64,000 nucleotides of DNA, taken from the NCBI RefSeq assembly GCF_910592395.1, contig NC_088312.1:17183292-17247291 (forward strand), in the 5' to 3' direction. Shown here in pieces: positions 21,901 to 31,756 of this stretch. Each line of letters starts with the position of its first letter. Position 1 is the first letter of the stretch. The notes under the pieces are model-generated. The model made no database searches and was not told the DNA's origin. It saw only the letters and a program-made list of their open reading frames with translations. The translations under genes were made by a program, and so were the position numbers. The DNA is from Lineus longissimus. Its lineage: Eukaryota > Nemertea > Pilidiophora > Heteronemertea > Lineidae.

Positions 21901-22165
21901 TCTGACACTTTTTTTCTGTAAAGCTACTGATACAACATACTGAACTAGGGATATCTTCCGTTGCCTCCTGTAATATTTACATACCATGGCTGATTAGTTC
22001 AATCATATTTCATCCACCTGGCAGCTCTGCATTGGAAATTTTAGTGGTATAACGTGTTCTCTTGACCTTCAAACAGTAGTATAAAGCCGATATTTACTAC
22101 TTTATACCCTCAGTCCTATGTTATTAGGTCATCCAGCTGAGCGCCAGGCCCTTGGGCCTCTTGTT
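18904..22165 (+). mobile_element. Long non-autonomous element E4 (same family as E1)
   Basis: The 5' hairpin AGCTCAGCTGAC-aaa-GTCAGCGGAGCT (18904-18930) follows a T-run and is followed by CCATC-rich simple sequence. The 3' end has CAGCTGAGCGCC (22134-22145), the hairpin AGGCCCTTGGGCCT (22146-22159) and tail CTTGTT, identical to the E1 end. Internal blocks such as ATGAGTAAAAAGTAGAC (about 20775) are shared with E1 (about 4915). At 3.3 kb it is longer than E1 without its insertion, so one of them has gained or lost internal sequence. It lies inside the last UTP11 intron and has no clear coding region. Confidence 0.65.
20391..20428. repeat. Perfect 38-bp palindrome
   Basis: Positions 20391-20408 pair exactly with 20411-20428 around a central AT. 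The core is GGTATAAATAATTATTTATACC. The sequence contains TATAAATA on both strands. It lies within element E4. Confidence 0.95.
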
Positions 22166-22228
22166 TTTGTCTATGCTTGCCTTATATCAATTTGCTTTGT
22201 CTCGTCACCTTAGCAGGGAACTCATATT

Positions 22229-22261
22229 AATGAAATGGTCCAGGGACCATGTGCTCACCTC
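22229..22261 (-). repeat. 3' end of a minus-strand GCTCACCTC-type element
   Basis: Read on the minus strand this is GAGGTGAGCAC, then the hairpin ATGGTCCCTGGACCAT, then the tail TTCATT, the same terminal arrangement as the 3' ends at 14216 and 25580. I did not find the matching 5' end to the right, so it is probably a truncated copy. Confidence 0.6.
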
Positions 22262-22635
22262 TGGTAATGTAATGCATGTCATTTGCAGTGGATATGGGGA
22301 GAACAGTTTCTGGCTAGTTTCACCCCTTTTCATACCATTGAATGATATTATTCTTCTTGGCTCAATGGCACAAAAGAAAATTTCTGGTACCATCTAAGTA
22401 TAGCATTTTGGAAATAAAGTTGACTGAATTTCAGGGTTATTGAAACAGAATGTTTTTGCAAGCATGACCGACTCGCAAAATTTACAAATATATCGTGCAC
22501 AAAATCGCTCTGTTCTACAGTGGGCCCTCGGTAGTGGTCAATCAGTGCCACCCATGGGGCCCAGTGGTATTAGGCTAAATTCCCAAACGATCCCACTGAT
22601 CAAGAATAATAATTAAAAATTATCGTCATTTTCAG

Positions 22636-22722
22636 GATAAATTATCCAAAAGGACTCTAGTCAAGGATGAAAGTAAAGAATCTGCTGCTGTATATCAATG
22701 GGAGCAACGCAGGAAAAAGTGA
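22636..22722 (+). CDS. UTP11: UTP11, terminal coding exon
   Basis: After an acceptor (TCATTTTCAG) the frame reads 28 codons and stops at TGA 22720-22722. The protein ends AAVYQWEQRRKK. UTP11 proteins characteristically end with DK…A.IYKW..RRKR-like sequence directly after LM, and the previous exon ends in THLM. Phase 0 is kept across the intron. The basic C-terminus is expected for an rRNA-processing factor. The remaining roughly 200 N-terminal residues are not in the window. Confidence 0.85.
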   Translation, partial: DKLSKRTLVKDESKESAAVYQWEQRRKK

Positions 22723-23100
22723 TGCCATTCTTGAGAGGACTTTATGATCTTATGACATTCATACAAAGCTGCATATTCAGCTCTCAGTGTTCTCGCAGCC
22801 AAGATGAATCCCAGTTGTATTTTTTCTATGAATGTGTGAAAGACAAGGTTACTTGAAGTTGAAGTCTGTATGCCATGTTTGTCTTCATGTAATTGGGAGA
22901 ATTAATACCATACTGAGTTCTGTAAACCTTCTGTTAAATCTTTTTGATGCTAAATTTGGCACATATGCTCATTTTCTGTTGGTGATAGACATAATATTGT
23001 GTTTGCTGCCAAAATTTAACGGTTTATGCGTCAGGTTTGAAATTTTTCGTGATTTTTAAGTTTGCGTTTATTGCTGTATTTGCAAAAATGACAAAATAAA
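22723..23100 (+). other. UTP11: UTP11 3' UTR with poly(A) signal
   Basis: AT-rich sequence without exon features follows the stop codon. AATAAA at 23095-23100 is the first canonical poly(A) hexamer downstream and gives a 3' UTR of about 390-400 bases. The true cleavage site is inferred. Confidence 0.55.
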
Positions 23101-24112
23101 ATGCTTGCAGAATTTCATAGTTTACTGTACTTTATTTGTTGATAGGCTTAAAGCCATATTAATACTTTGAGGCGCGATGATCGGTGTCAGCATTTTGTAT
23201 AATTTAATTATCATGCCACAGAGGTGCAAAAATCAAAAGTACAGAACACAGACGCAGATAGTTGCGCATCTGAGTAACAAGTTGGCTTAAGTTTGTCTAA
23301 ATAAGATTTTTAATTTACGCACTTCAGTCAGTCTATGAGATTAGAAAAGATGCACGCACCAATTTTTTAGTGTTGACAAAAAATGTTGTCTGGATTTCAA
23401 TAAATTCGCTGTGAATTATCATTTTCTGAAATATTCATCCACTAGGTCCATTATGAATGTCATTTCTGCATCATTAGGGGCTCTCTACACTGTAAAAATC
23501 TGATTGGACATTTATGAAGGTTTTTAGTTCACCATAGGCAGAGTGTCGGGTCACGGCAAGTTAGCTCTCTCTGGTAATTAACTGTAAGTCATGATGAAGC
23601 CCAGTTTAATTCAGCAATAAACTGAGCCAAGGTGCAAAACAATAATAGAATGATCAATAATTCAACAAAAAATATACTCAGCACATGCGGTTAACCTTAA
23701 ATTTATTGGGTAACAAATACAAACAATATAAATTGTTGACTTATTGTAGCCGCACCGATCCAAACATGGCAGATAAACCAAGGGAAATGACTTAAAAAAA
23801 TTCCATAGATAATAATGAGGATTGTTCTTGACTTCTATTTCAATAAGTTGCTGTACTACAAGTTGCCGTAAAATTTGGAACTACAAAATATTACCACTTG
23901 CTTAGTACAAATCACTATAAGGAAAGCCTATTTTTAACCAACTCAGATGCCAGAGATGCTGTGGAAACGAATATGTGAATTAACACTGTTATATTCTCCA
24001 GATGCAGAGATGATGTTGTAGTCTATCATCAAAAGAACTGTAAAAGTATTTAATAAAACAATTCTACCTAATAAACTGTGTTGTGCGCCTGTCTTCAGCA
24101 TGTTCAAGTTAG
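23101..24112. other. Intergenic, nothing recognised
   Basis: AT-rich non-coding sequence. I see no repeat ends or exon signals that I can support. Confidence 0.5.
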
Positions 24113-24262
24113 CAGCAGAATTCTATTGATGTTCAGGAAAGTGCTGCAATCTACTCTAAGGTGGTGGAACTGCAAAGTGAGAGGAATTGTCTCACAAAAA
24201 CAGAATTAACCATCAAATCCAAAGTAATACAGAAAATGGTTGGAACAATGCCAACCATATGA
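24113..24262 (+). other. Possible coding exon or degraded exon copy
   Basis: After CAAGTTAG|CAG the frame is open for 49 codons to TGA. Its translation is charged and helical (KVVELQSERNCLTKTELTIK). A faint similarity in residue pattern to the UTP11 penultimate exon could mean a decayed copy. The upstream pyrimidine tract is poor and an open frame of this length can arise by chance, so the call is weak. Confidence 0.2.
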
Positions 24263-24490
24263 TTTGGAGCAAGCTTGGAGCACATGCCAGTGGCAAAATA
24301 TTAAATAATGATTAAATGAGAGACCAGAGAAGTTGTGTCGAAAGGATGCGCTGTCCCAATGTCAATGACAGCGAGGACCGGAGGACCTGGATGTACAAAA
24401 TCCATGAAATCTGTATTTAGTACCATCTGCACGGCCGAGAAAGACATGACAAAATGGCCTTTAGGAATTAATTACTCTTTTATTCTTTTT

Positions 24491-25580
24491 AGCTCACCTC
24501 TCTGAGAGGCGAGTTTTTGCTTTGGCGGGGCGTCCGTCGTCGTCGTAGTCCGTTAGCAGGGCACGTTTCGTAACTACTGGAACTATTGACTTAAAACTTG
24601 GTACACATGTTTCCCCATGTAATGACACCTTGGTGACCAAATTTCAGTCTGGTCTGATTCCTGATTTGGCCACCAGGGGGCCAAAACTGAAAACATAAAA
24701 AGTGTGATATGTCTCTTATTAATGATCCGTTTTCAATAAAAAATTTATGGTAGGTACTTCTAGCAAGGATACATCACATATCATACGGGTTTTTGATCTG
24801 ACTAACTTTTCAAGGTCGCAGAGGTCAAATGGCGTAAATTGGCCGTTAGGATGTAACGATGGCTTGTTTCTAAACTGCAATGACTATTGATCCCAAATTT
24901 TGTACACATGTACCCCTTAGTCAGGTGATCTCAGGGACCGAAGGTCGGTCAAATATGGTTCACCACTTGACCACCAGGGGGCAAAATCCAAAAACCTTAA
25001 AAATGTGATTATTCCTTAACTTCTTGTCCGATTGCCACCAATTTGATATCATGGGTACATCTAACCACCATACAGTATATGGCACACATGTTTTTAATTT
25101 GACCCACTTTTCAAGGTCACAGAGGTCAGATGGCGTAAATTGGCCGTCAGGCCGTAACTATGGCACGTTTCTTAACCGCAATGACTATTGCTCACAAATT
25201 AAGTACACATGTACCCTTGGTCAGGTGATCTCAGGTATCGAAGTTTGGTGCGATCTCATTTGCCGTTTGGCCTCCAGGGAGGGGGCCAAATGCAAAATTC
25301 TTCAAAATGCTATTATTCCTTAATTACTTGCCCGATTGGCACCAATTTTATATCATAGGTACATCTAATTCTCACAACCATTCAATGTGTCACCTGGGTC
25401 TTTTTTGATTTGACCTACTTGTCAAGGTCATAGAGGTCAAATGTACTGTAAATTGGCCATTTTGGGGAAATTGTAATTGCTTGGACCTACATCAAACCTA
25501 ACACTACATGACACAATACCATGCTCTTCATCCATCCTTCCTCCACATGAGGTGAGCACAATGGCCATGGCCATTTCATT
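24491..25580 (+). mobile_element. Long non-autonomous element E3 (Helentron/HINE-like)
   Basis: The 5' end after a T-run forms a hairpin (24493-24513, CTCACCTCT-ctg-AGAGGCGAG), followed by CGTCGTCGT. Three tandem ~300-bp units begin near 24563, 24861 and 25160, each with GTACACATGT and a TTTCAAGGTC..AGAGGTCA-type end. The 3' end has GAGGTGAGC (25549-25557), the perfect palindrome ATGGCCATGGCCAT (25561-25574) and tail TTCATT. The 5' GCTCACCTC equals the inverse of the 3' GAGGTGAGC. It directly abuts the truncated BEL/Pao element, suggesting insertion into it. Confidence 0.7.
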
Positions 25581-25589
25581 TTATTGAAA

Positions 25590-27201
25590 CCATAAGATAC
25601 AGAGGTCCATCGCTTTCTCTGGAGCGATCTTGACACCACCAAGGATCCCGAGGTCTTTAAACTAACTTGTGTTACATTTGGAGACAAGCCACCACCTGAT
25701 ATGGCATGCTTTGTCATGCTGAAGATTGCAGAAGTGCACGCAACATCCCACCCTGAGGCATTGAGAATGTTGGAGGAAGATGGGTGATCTACTTCATTCA
25801 TGCAGTGACACGAAAAATGAAATCTCTCGAATGAACGACCTAGATGAAATCCTTGGAACGGGACGTTTCACGATCAGGAATGGTACTGTTCAGGGTCAGT
25901 TAGCGAGAAAAAGGAAGAGTCCACTAGCCATGCACTTTGTCTCACAGGCAGCGACAATGACAGTGTGAAAACCCTTGGTGTAGTTTGGGAGCATACATTG
26001 GAGTTGGACTCGATCCACTTCATTTAGTGGATTGGGAAGAACGCTGCAAGAAGCTGAAACCATTTCTTGAGGATTGTGGTGTCCTCAGAGTCGGAGGTAG
26101 ACTGGAAAATGCCCCCTTGAAATATGGTCGGAGACGCCCAATTCTCTTACCCGCAGATCATCATATTTCGAAGTTAATCATGGGAGATGGAAGATGCTTT
26201 AAAGCAGAGAGCACTCTGTGTCATAGCAGACGCAGATCCTGGATCCGGCGCGGTCGAAACTTGTTACTCTGAATGGTACGTGATTGTGTTGTTTGTAGAA
26301 AGGCCTGCAGACCAGCTCACGCAGCGCTCATGGCAAATCTTCCATCGGACTGTCTAAAGTTGTTTGCTCCTGTTTACAGCACAATAGGCGTTGACTTATT
26401 CGGTCCATTTTCGCTCAAATATGGTTGTAACAAAGTGATCAAGGCTTGGGGGGCAGTCTTCACATGTTCAACAATTAGAGCTTTTCATCTCGAAATTGTG
26501 GAAAACCTCTCGACCCAATCATTCTCATGCATGCTACGAAGGTTTGTAGCACACCACGGCTGGCCATCAGTCTTCATCTCAGATAATGGAACTTCGTATG
26601 TTGGAGCCAAAGCAGAGTTGAAGAAACTCGTAAAAGAAGGAAGAGATTGCGATGCTTCACAAAGTCAAATGGAAGTTCAACACCCCCCTCAGCCCACACC
26701 AAGGAGTCTTTTATGAGTCAATGGTCAAGCAGGTCAAGAGGGCAATGAAGACAGTCGTAGGTCAACAGAATTTAACCTGGAATGAGATGTCCTGCGTTTT
26801 CGCTGAGGTCCAAAACCTAGTGAATTCAAGACCACTTGGATACAGTTCAAATGATCCAACTGACCCACAGGTAATGACACCCAACCACTTCATTCTTTGG
26901 TGTGCTTTCTCAGATAGTCCTCAAGGCCCCTTTGAAGAGACAAGGCATCTACACAAGAGATTCGTGTTCATTCAGAGCTCAGTGAACCAAATCTGGAAGC
27001 ACTTTGTCAGTGGTTACTGAATACATTCCCGCACTAACAAATAGGTATAAGTGGATCACTAAGGGACATCAGATGAAAGTTGGAGACATTATCCTTCTTC
27101 AAGAGCCTTATGTTACTCGCAAAGTCAGCAGAAAGGAAGCATTCAATCCAGAAATCTATCCCGATCTTAGAAGGCGACGAATAGTTTATCTTTGGTTTTA
27201 A
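25590..27201 (+). mobile_element. Dead BEL/Pao retrotransposon fragment (RT to integrase)
   Basis: The region reads RT, then integrase, in several broken frames. RT text (RFLWSDLD, CVTFGDKPPPDMACF, SHPEALRML) runs to about 25776. There a short deletion with frameshift removes the catalytic YxDD site, and only DLLHS remains in the next frame. Near 25970 the start of the following domain (KTLGVVWE) jumps to the integrase N-terminus (HLVDWEERCKKL), so most of RNase H is missing. The integrase zinc-binding (HH…CVVC) and catalytic regions follow. No LTR boundaries could be fixed, although some LTR may lie in 27240-27570. The 5' part is missing, cut by E3. Confidence 0.8.
26273..27201 (+). pseudogene. 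BEL/Pao integrase remnant
   Basis: Integrase inserts retrotransposon cDNA into the genome. The catalytic triad positions are visible: D in GVDLFGPF, D in ISDNGTSYVGA and E in PHQGVFYESMVKQVK. A frameshift near 26650-26700 lies between the second and third, and a stop at 27018-27020 interrupts the C-terminal part, whose frame resumes as EYIPALTNRYKW and KVGDIILLQEP (the usual C-terminal domain of BEL/Pao polyproteins). This is a non-functional fossil. The same lesions are present in the inverted copy at 42909-43831. Confidence 0.8.
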
Positions 27202-29489
27202 TCGCATTCGTTTGGCACCCCAGAAAATTGTTATAAATACTACGCATGTTTACCGGATTGTTGTAAATTGTAGAATTCTTGGTAAATTCTTACGTGTAAT
27301 TCAAAATTATTCCCACCCTCCTTTCCATAGTCTCCATCTGCCACTGAAACACCCCTTTGTTTGTCCAGTACAGCAAGTAAGACTGTCATTCCCTTTTCCC
27401 CCTTTAAATTTTGCTCCTTGATTACTACCTCCATCACTCGAGCCTTAGTTTGGGTTTGTTGTATGTGAAAATACAGATACTCTAGTTTGAGATAAGAAAT
27501 AAGCTTTTGAATCCGAGTTGAGTGCCATAAATCATCAAACTGGTCATTTCTTTACATAACGTAACAGTATTTGTCTCTGTGTGTATCACATTGTGTGGTC
27601 CATTGTTATGCTCTGTGTACATTTCGTGTACATTACACTGCTACGGTTTTATACTTGTTTACGTTTCAAAACTCCATCTAAAACATATTTTCTTCCTCAC
27701 CAAATCCTTTATTACGCCCAGATGATGTACTTGCGGTCACTCACCTCATATTCTTGCTATGCAAATCATGATATGATCGAAAGTTTGATGAAGAAATCAG
27801 AGATTTGATAGGACACTTTTGACGCGCCGTCGGACTCTTCTCCGCGCGCCTGGATGACAGTTTTTTCGGACAATCCACCGTATATCGATTGAAATAACGT
27901 CAAGCCTACGCATACGAACTCTTTCATGTTTTACGACTTTGTAGTCAGAGATATTGTTGAGACAATGGTGTACGTCTTTTTCGGGTTATGACTCATCTAT
28001 GATACTATTTTTATCAAGTTTTACGGGTCACGTCTTCTACGGCCTGTGATCCGCGTCAAATCACTTTACGTTGACAACAACGTACACTTTCGGTCTGGAC
28101 ACACGTCCCTCAGTCATTCTTTAATATTTCCTAAACCGTACATCAAAATCTCACTAAATCCTGAATACGAATTCTTATTTATGTCAACTACCAGTAGTAT
28201 GTAACCATTTTAGGGTTATGTGCTTTGAGTTTAAGACATTTAATGACAAAGCTAGATGAAGTGCGATTCCGCCGTCTTATTCTACTGACGTAATACCTTA
28301 GACGCTCGAGCTTCCAGTGTCCGACACCTGTTTCAGAAGTTAAAATATGTAAGATTTAGACATATAACCATTATCAAAATTTGTATATATGATCATGAGA
28401 ATCATTAGAAAGATTTGGATCGGTTCGATTGAAGGTTATATGTTTCGTTATCGAGTTATCGAGGCGATCGTATCGGTATAAATTGAGAATGCGGCGTCAC
28501 ATCCATTTACGTTAAAGGCTTAACCATTACGCACGGCGGCGTCATTTCCTAGATGCCCTGTGTTTAGTTCAAAAGTGCTCAAAACTCTTCCATTAAAAAG
28601 CCATGGAAGTTTTTCCTATCTTTTCTTCTAACAATATGGGATCAATTCCATGTTTCAGTTTTCTGGTTATTAGAACCGCATGCTTGCCGTTTCGAATTAT
28701 ATTCGGCATTCCCTCTCAAAAATTGACTAAATTTCGGGTCACGTGACGTGATTCTAGCCTCGTGATTGGATGTGGCGTGACGTCGTGAAGCTATAAATGA
28801 CATAAAAATTTGTTATGTAATCACTCTTGACTTGTGTCTCAAACCGAAAGGTTGGTACTCAGGCTCCCGGCGGGCTCCGCCCCGTCGGGACACCGCTGGT
28901 GTAGTTGACAAGGGTTGTGAATATACTAATAATATAGAGTTCGACTGTTAAATGGCATCGGGCCACCCATGGCTTATACTAAATATGAAAGCAAATATAT
29001 GAAACGACCGTTAGATTATGTTACAGGAATTTATTGCTGAGCAAGGTTATGAGCATTATCGATGTAAAATACCTTATGAGACAGAAAGATGAAAAGAAAT
29101 CTACGTTTTCGTTAAATTGATGACTTTGTTGGCCATTTATACCTACCCACAGACTTTGTAGCGGCGCCCTTCGGATAACGTACGTTGGGATCATCTATAG
29201 AGTACTTGGGTTATCCTATTCATATATTAGACTTGTCAAGACAAGTCTTTAACCAGGTTGTGACAATGATCAAGTGTGACACTCTATGGATGGTGCTATA
29301 TCTCAGAAGCATCCGGTACGACACCGAGTCAACCAGTAGAAAAATCGCTACAAAATATTTATGCGCGCTTACCTGATTGTTGTGGAGATATATTACGCTT
29401 TGTACTGTTCAATCAATGAGATACTCCCGCGGTTACGTAATCTGGGTTCTGATGTCTATCATCACAGCTCAGATTACACAACAATGTTT
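27202..29489. other. Arm sequence, not recognised
   Basis: This part of the palindrome arm holds no recognisable gene. It includes a GC-rich inverted segment at about 28868-28892 (CCCGGCGGGC…CCCGTCGGG), TGACG motifs, and possibly the 3' LTR of the BEL element within 27240-27570, for which I cannot fix ends. A DNA palindrome of GACTTGTC-aa-GACAAGTC lies near 29232. Confidence 0.45.
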
Positions 29490-29930
29490 AGCTCAGCTGA
29501 CAAAGTCAGCGAGCTAGTAGAATAGCTATTCAAGTGGCGTCTGTTTGTCCGTCGGTCCATCCATCTGTCAACAGGGGCACATTCCGTAACCGTAAGCCTT
29601 ATCAACCTCAATTCAGCATGTTGATTAAGTATAACCCAAAGGCTACCTGTCACGAAAAATTTGATTTGACCTACTTTCTGCGACCGAGGGCCCTTAAACG
29701 ATTTTAGCTTATCTTGGGCAAGAAGCATCAGATATATTTGAAGTATGCAGTATCAATTTCCTGTAAAAAAAGTTCAAATTATTCTCACTAGGGCTCGCGA
29801 TCTGTCTTCGAAATTTTTTAACCGATTTAAAATGCCGCCTGATGACGTCACTCACCAGTGAGTCTCCACTCCGAAAATTCACTGGTCACTACTTGAACGA
29901 ACACCGCAAAATTGATACAAAGAATACCAC
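29490..29930 (+). repeat. 5' end fragment of an E1-family element (arm copy 1)
   Basis: The hairpin AGCTCAGCTGAC-aaa-GTCAGCGAGCT (29490-29515) and following CCATCCATC are the family's 5' end. The GATGACGTCA block near 29842 matches the one in E1 at about 4355. No matching 3' end is found, so the copy is truncated. Confidence 0.7.
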
Positions 29931-30310
29931 GTAAATATGTTTTAAACATTCTTTTTCTTTTCTAGAAGCATATAAATTGGTATAAAAATAACCGCAATTA
30001 GCAGTTTTGAGGTCGTACATTAGAGAGTATTCGCACCAGTACATTTAGGCCTAACGACTACATTTAGTCATCCGTAACCATGAAATGGTCAACGTTTAAT
30101 TTATCGGGATTTAGCTGATAGATTCGGTTAGCCTTTACGGATAGTTAATAGACAAGGTTTATGTAAGTTTCCCTTGTAGAAGGCAGGTACCTTCAATTTG
30201 CCAATGGCATTCGACAGGTTAGGTAATTATTTTCTGCACTTTGCACGGGTCATGTCCGAGGAGACCTACAAGTGGTAAAGTGAACAGTCGACGTTCAATA
30301 GACTTTCAAC

Positions 30311-30829
30311 ATGGACCTTCTACAAATGGCAGTCAAGGAAGAGGATGAAGATCTTCTATACATTCTTTTTCACGATAGACCACAGGAACGCGTTATTACA
30401 TACGACCCTCAATGGCCGAGGTTTAATTTGGATGAGCTTACTGATGACCAGTCATGGTTGAACTTTCGTTTCAGGAAGGAAGAACTGTATCGTCTGTATC
30501 GTCTGTATCGCTTGTCGGGACTTCCTGATTTGATTACTGTAACAAACAGGTGCACATGCAGCGGACTCGATGCATTGTGTATGGTTTTAAGGCGATATTC
30601 GTATCCGAACAGACTGAGCGATTTGGAAAGGTTTTTTGGACGACCTGCATCTACCATGTCAGTGGTGATTAATGAGACTATAAGCCTTCTGTTCAACACT
30701 CATGCTCATCGTTTGAGGACTCTTGACAACCCATGGCTGGGTCCCACACAACTTCAAATCTATGCAGATGTAGCTAGGTCATTTTGTGTTTGGGCCTCAG
30801 TTTTTGTTACACCCTTTGTAGGCTTGTAG
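30311..30829 (+). pseudogene. N-terminal fragment of a Harbinger-superfamily transposase (copy 1)
   Basis: The ATG is in good context (CAACATGG). The 172-codon frame contains FNLDELTDDQ, LDALCMVLRRYSYPNRLSD and FFGRPASTMSVVINE, followed by NPWLGPTQLQIYADV. This is the N-terminal helix-turn-helix-containing region that precedes the DDE domain in many invertebrate PIF/Harbinger-like (DDE_Tnp_4) transposases. After about residue 155 the frame departs from the family, and no DDE catalytic domain follows: either an intron begins near the AG|GTCATT at about 30775 or the element is cut off by the LTR-like sequence next to it. A 9-bp tandem expansion encodes YRLYRLYRL. Three further copies lie in the other arms. 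Confidence 0.65.
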
Positions 30830-31149
30830 GCCTGTGACCTGATTGAACTGAGCCTCAATCTGGTGTCACAAAATTCCAACATGTCTTCCATGACCATGTT
30901 TTTCTTCTTCTCCATCTAATTTCCAATTTTGTTCAACTTTAAGGTGATGAACCTGGCTATGCCTCCCCCAATGGTCCAAGCTAAATATTACTAAAATCCC
31001 CCTGTTCCTTATTTCGTAGGTAGTAGGCCCACATCTTTGTAATTTAAGAAACTAAGTAGAGAGTCAGCATGACTGTAGTGCTTTGTATATAGTGTATGCT
31101 CTTGAAGCACACCCCATACAATATGTGATTCATAGTAAACAGTGCAACA

Positions 31150-31248
31150 TTAAGAAATAAACACCACATACGCATATCCAGACGTGTTGTAGTTATAATT
31201 AGGGTATCGATCCACGATTTTCGGTTGTTACAAATGGCGCCCAACGTG
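31150..31248 (+). promoter_or_regulatory. LTR-like 3' end with tRNA-Lys primer-binding site (copy 1)
   Basis: AATAAA at 31156-31161 lies about 70 bases before TTGTTACA, which is followed by AA and TGGCGCCCAACGTG (31235-31248). That string equals the first 14 bases of the primer-binding site complementary to tRNA-Lys used by several LTR elements. An LTR ending in CA followed closely by a PBS is the expected arrangement. The 5' edge of the LTR and the rest of the element are not identified. Confidence 0.5.
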
Positions 31249-31350
31249 TTTTTAATAATTTCTCTACATTATAGACAGGTAGGTGGTGTTGACGACAGGC
31301 AGGTGTTTCTTGATGTATTTTGAAAGCTTTAAAGCTGAACCGTTTTCCGA

Positions 31351-31756
31351 GGGAGTGAGGGAGTGAGGGAGTGAGGGAGTGAGTGAGGGAGTGAGGGAGT
31401 GAGGGAGGCCATATTGGTGGCCATATTGAAAATCGGAACGAGCCAGTTTTCGAAAGGAACCTTCTTCTAGTCACCCACTCCCTCACTCCCTCACTCCCTC
31501 ACTCCCTCACTCCCTCACTCCCTCACTCCCTCACTCCCTCACTCCCTCACTCCCTCACTCCCTCACTCCCTCACTCCCTCCCTCCCTCCCTCCCTCCCTC
31601 CCTCCCTCCCTCCCTCCCTCCCTCACTCCCTCACTCCCTCACTCCCTCACTCCCTCACTCACTCACTCACTCACTCACTCACTCACTCACTCACTCACTC
31701 ACTCATTCATGAGTTTATTTATTTTTGAGATGGTTCAGCTTTAAACAAATGGATTT
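31351..31756. repeat. Palindrome 1 centre: CACTCCCT/GGGAGTGA microsatellite
   Basis: GGGAGTGA repeats (31351-31406) face a long CACTCCCT, CCCT and CACT run (about 31472-31705). Between them is GGCCATATTGgtGGCCATATTG and a unique stretch. The simple repeat is itself inverted about the centre. Confidence 0.95.

Larger units (their letters stand above)
14603..22635 (+). other. UTP11: UTP11 last intron, 8.0 kb, repeat-filled
   Basis: The donor GTAAGA at 14603 and acceptor TCATTTTCAG at 22635 define this phase-0 intron. It contains an interstitial telomeric tract, a fragment of the ~300-bp repeat, a GC-rich DIRS-like remnant and a long non-autonomous element, which together account for most of its length. 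Confidence 0.75.

Noticed and set aside
31199-31486. Open frame rich in SLPHSLT
   Set aside because: It is a translation of the GGGAGTGA simple repeat at the palindrome centre.
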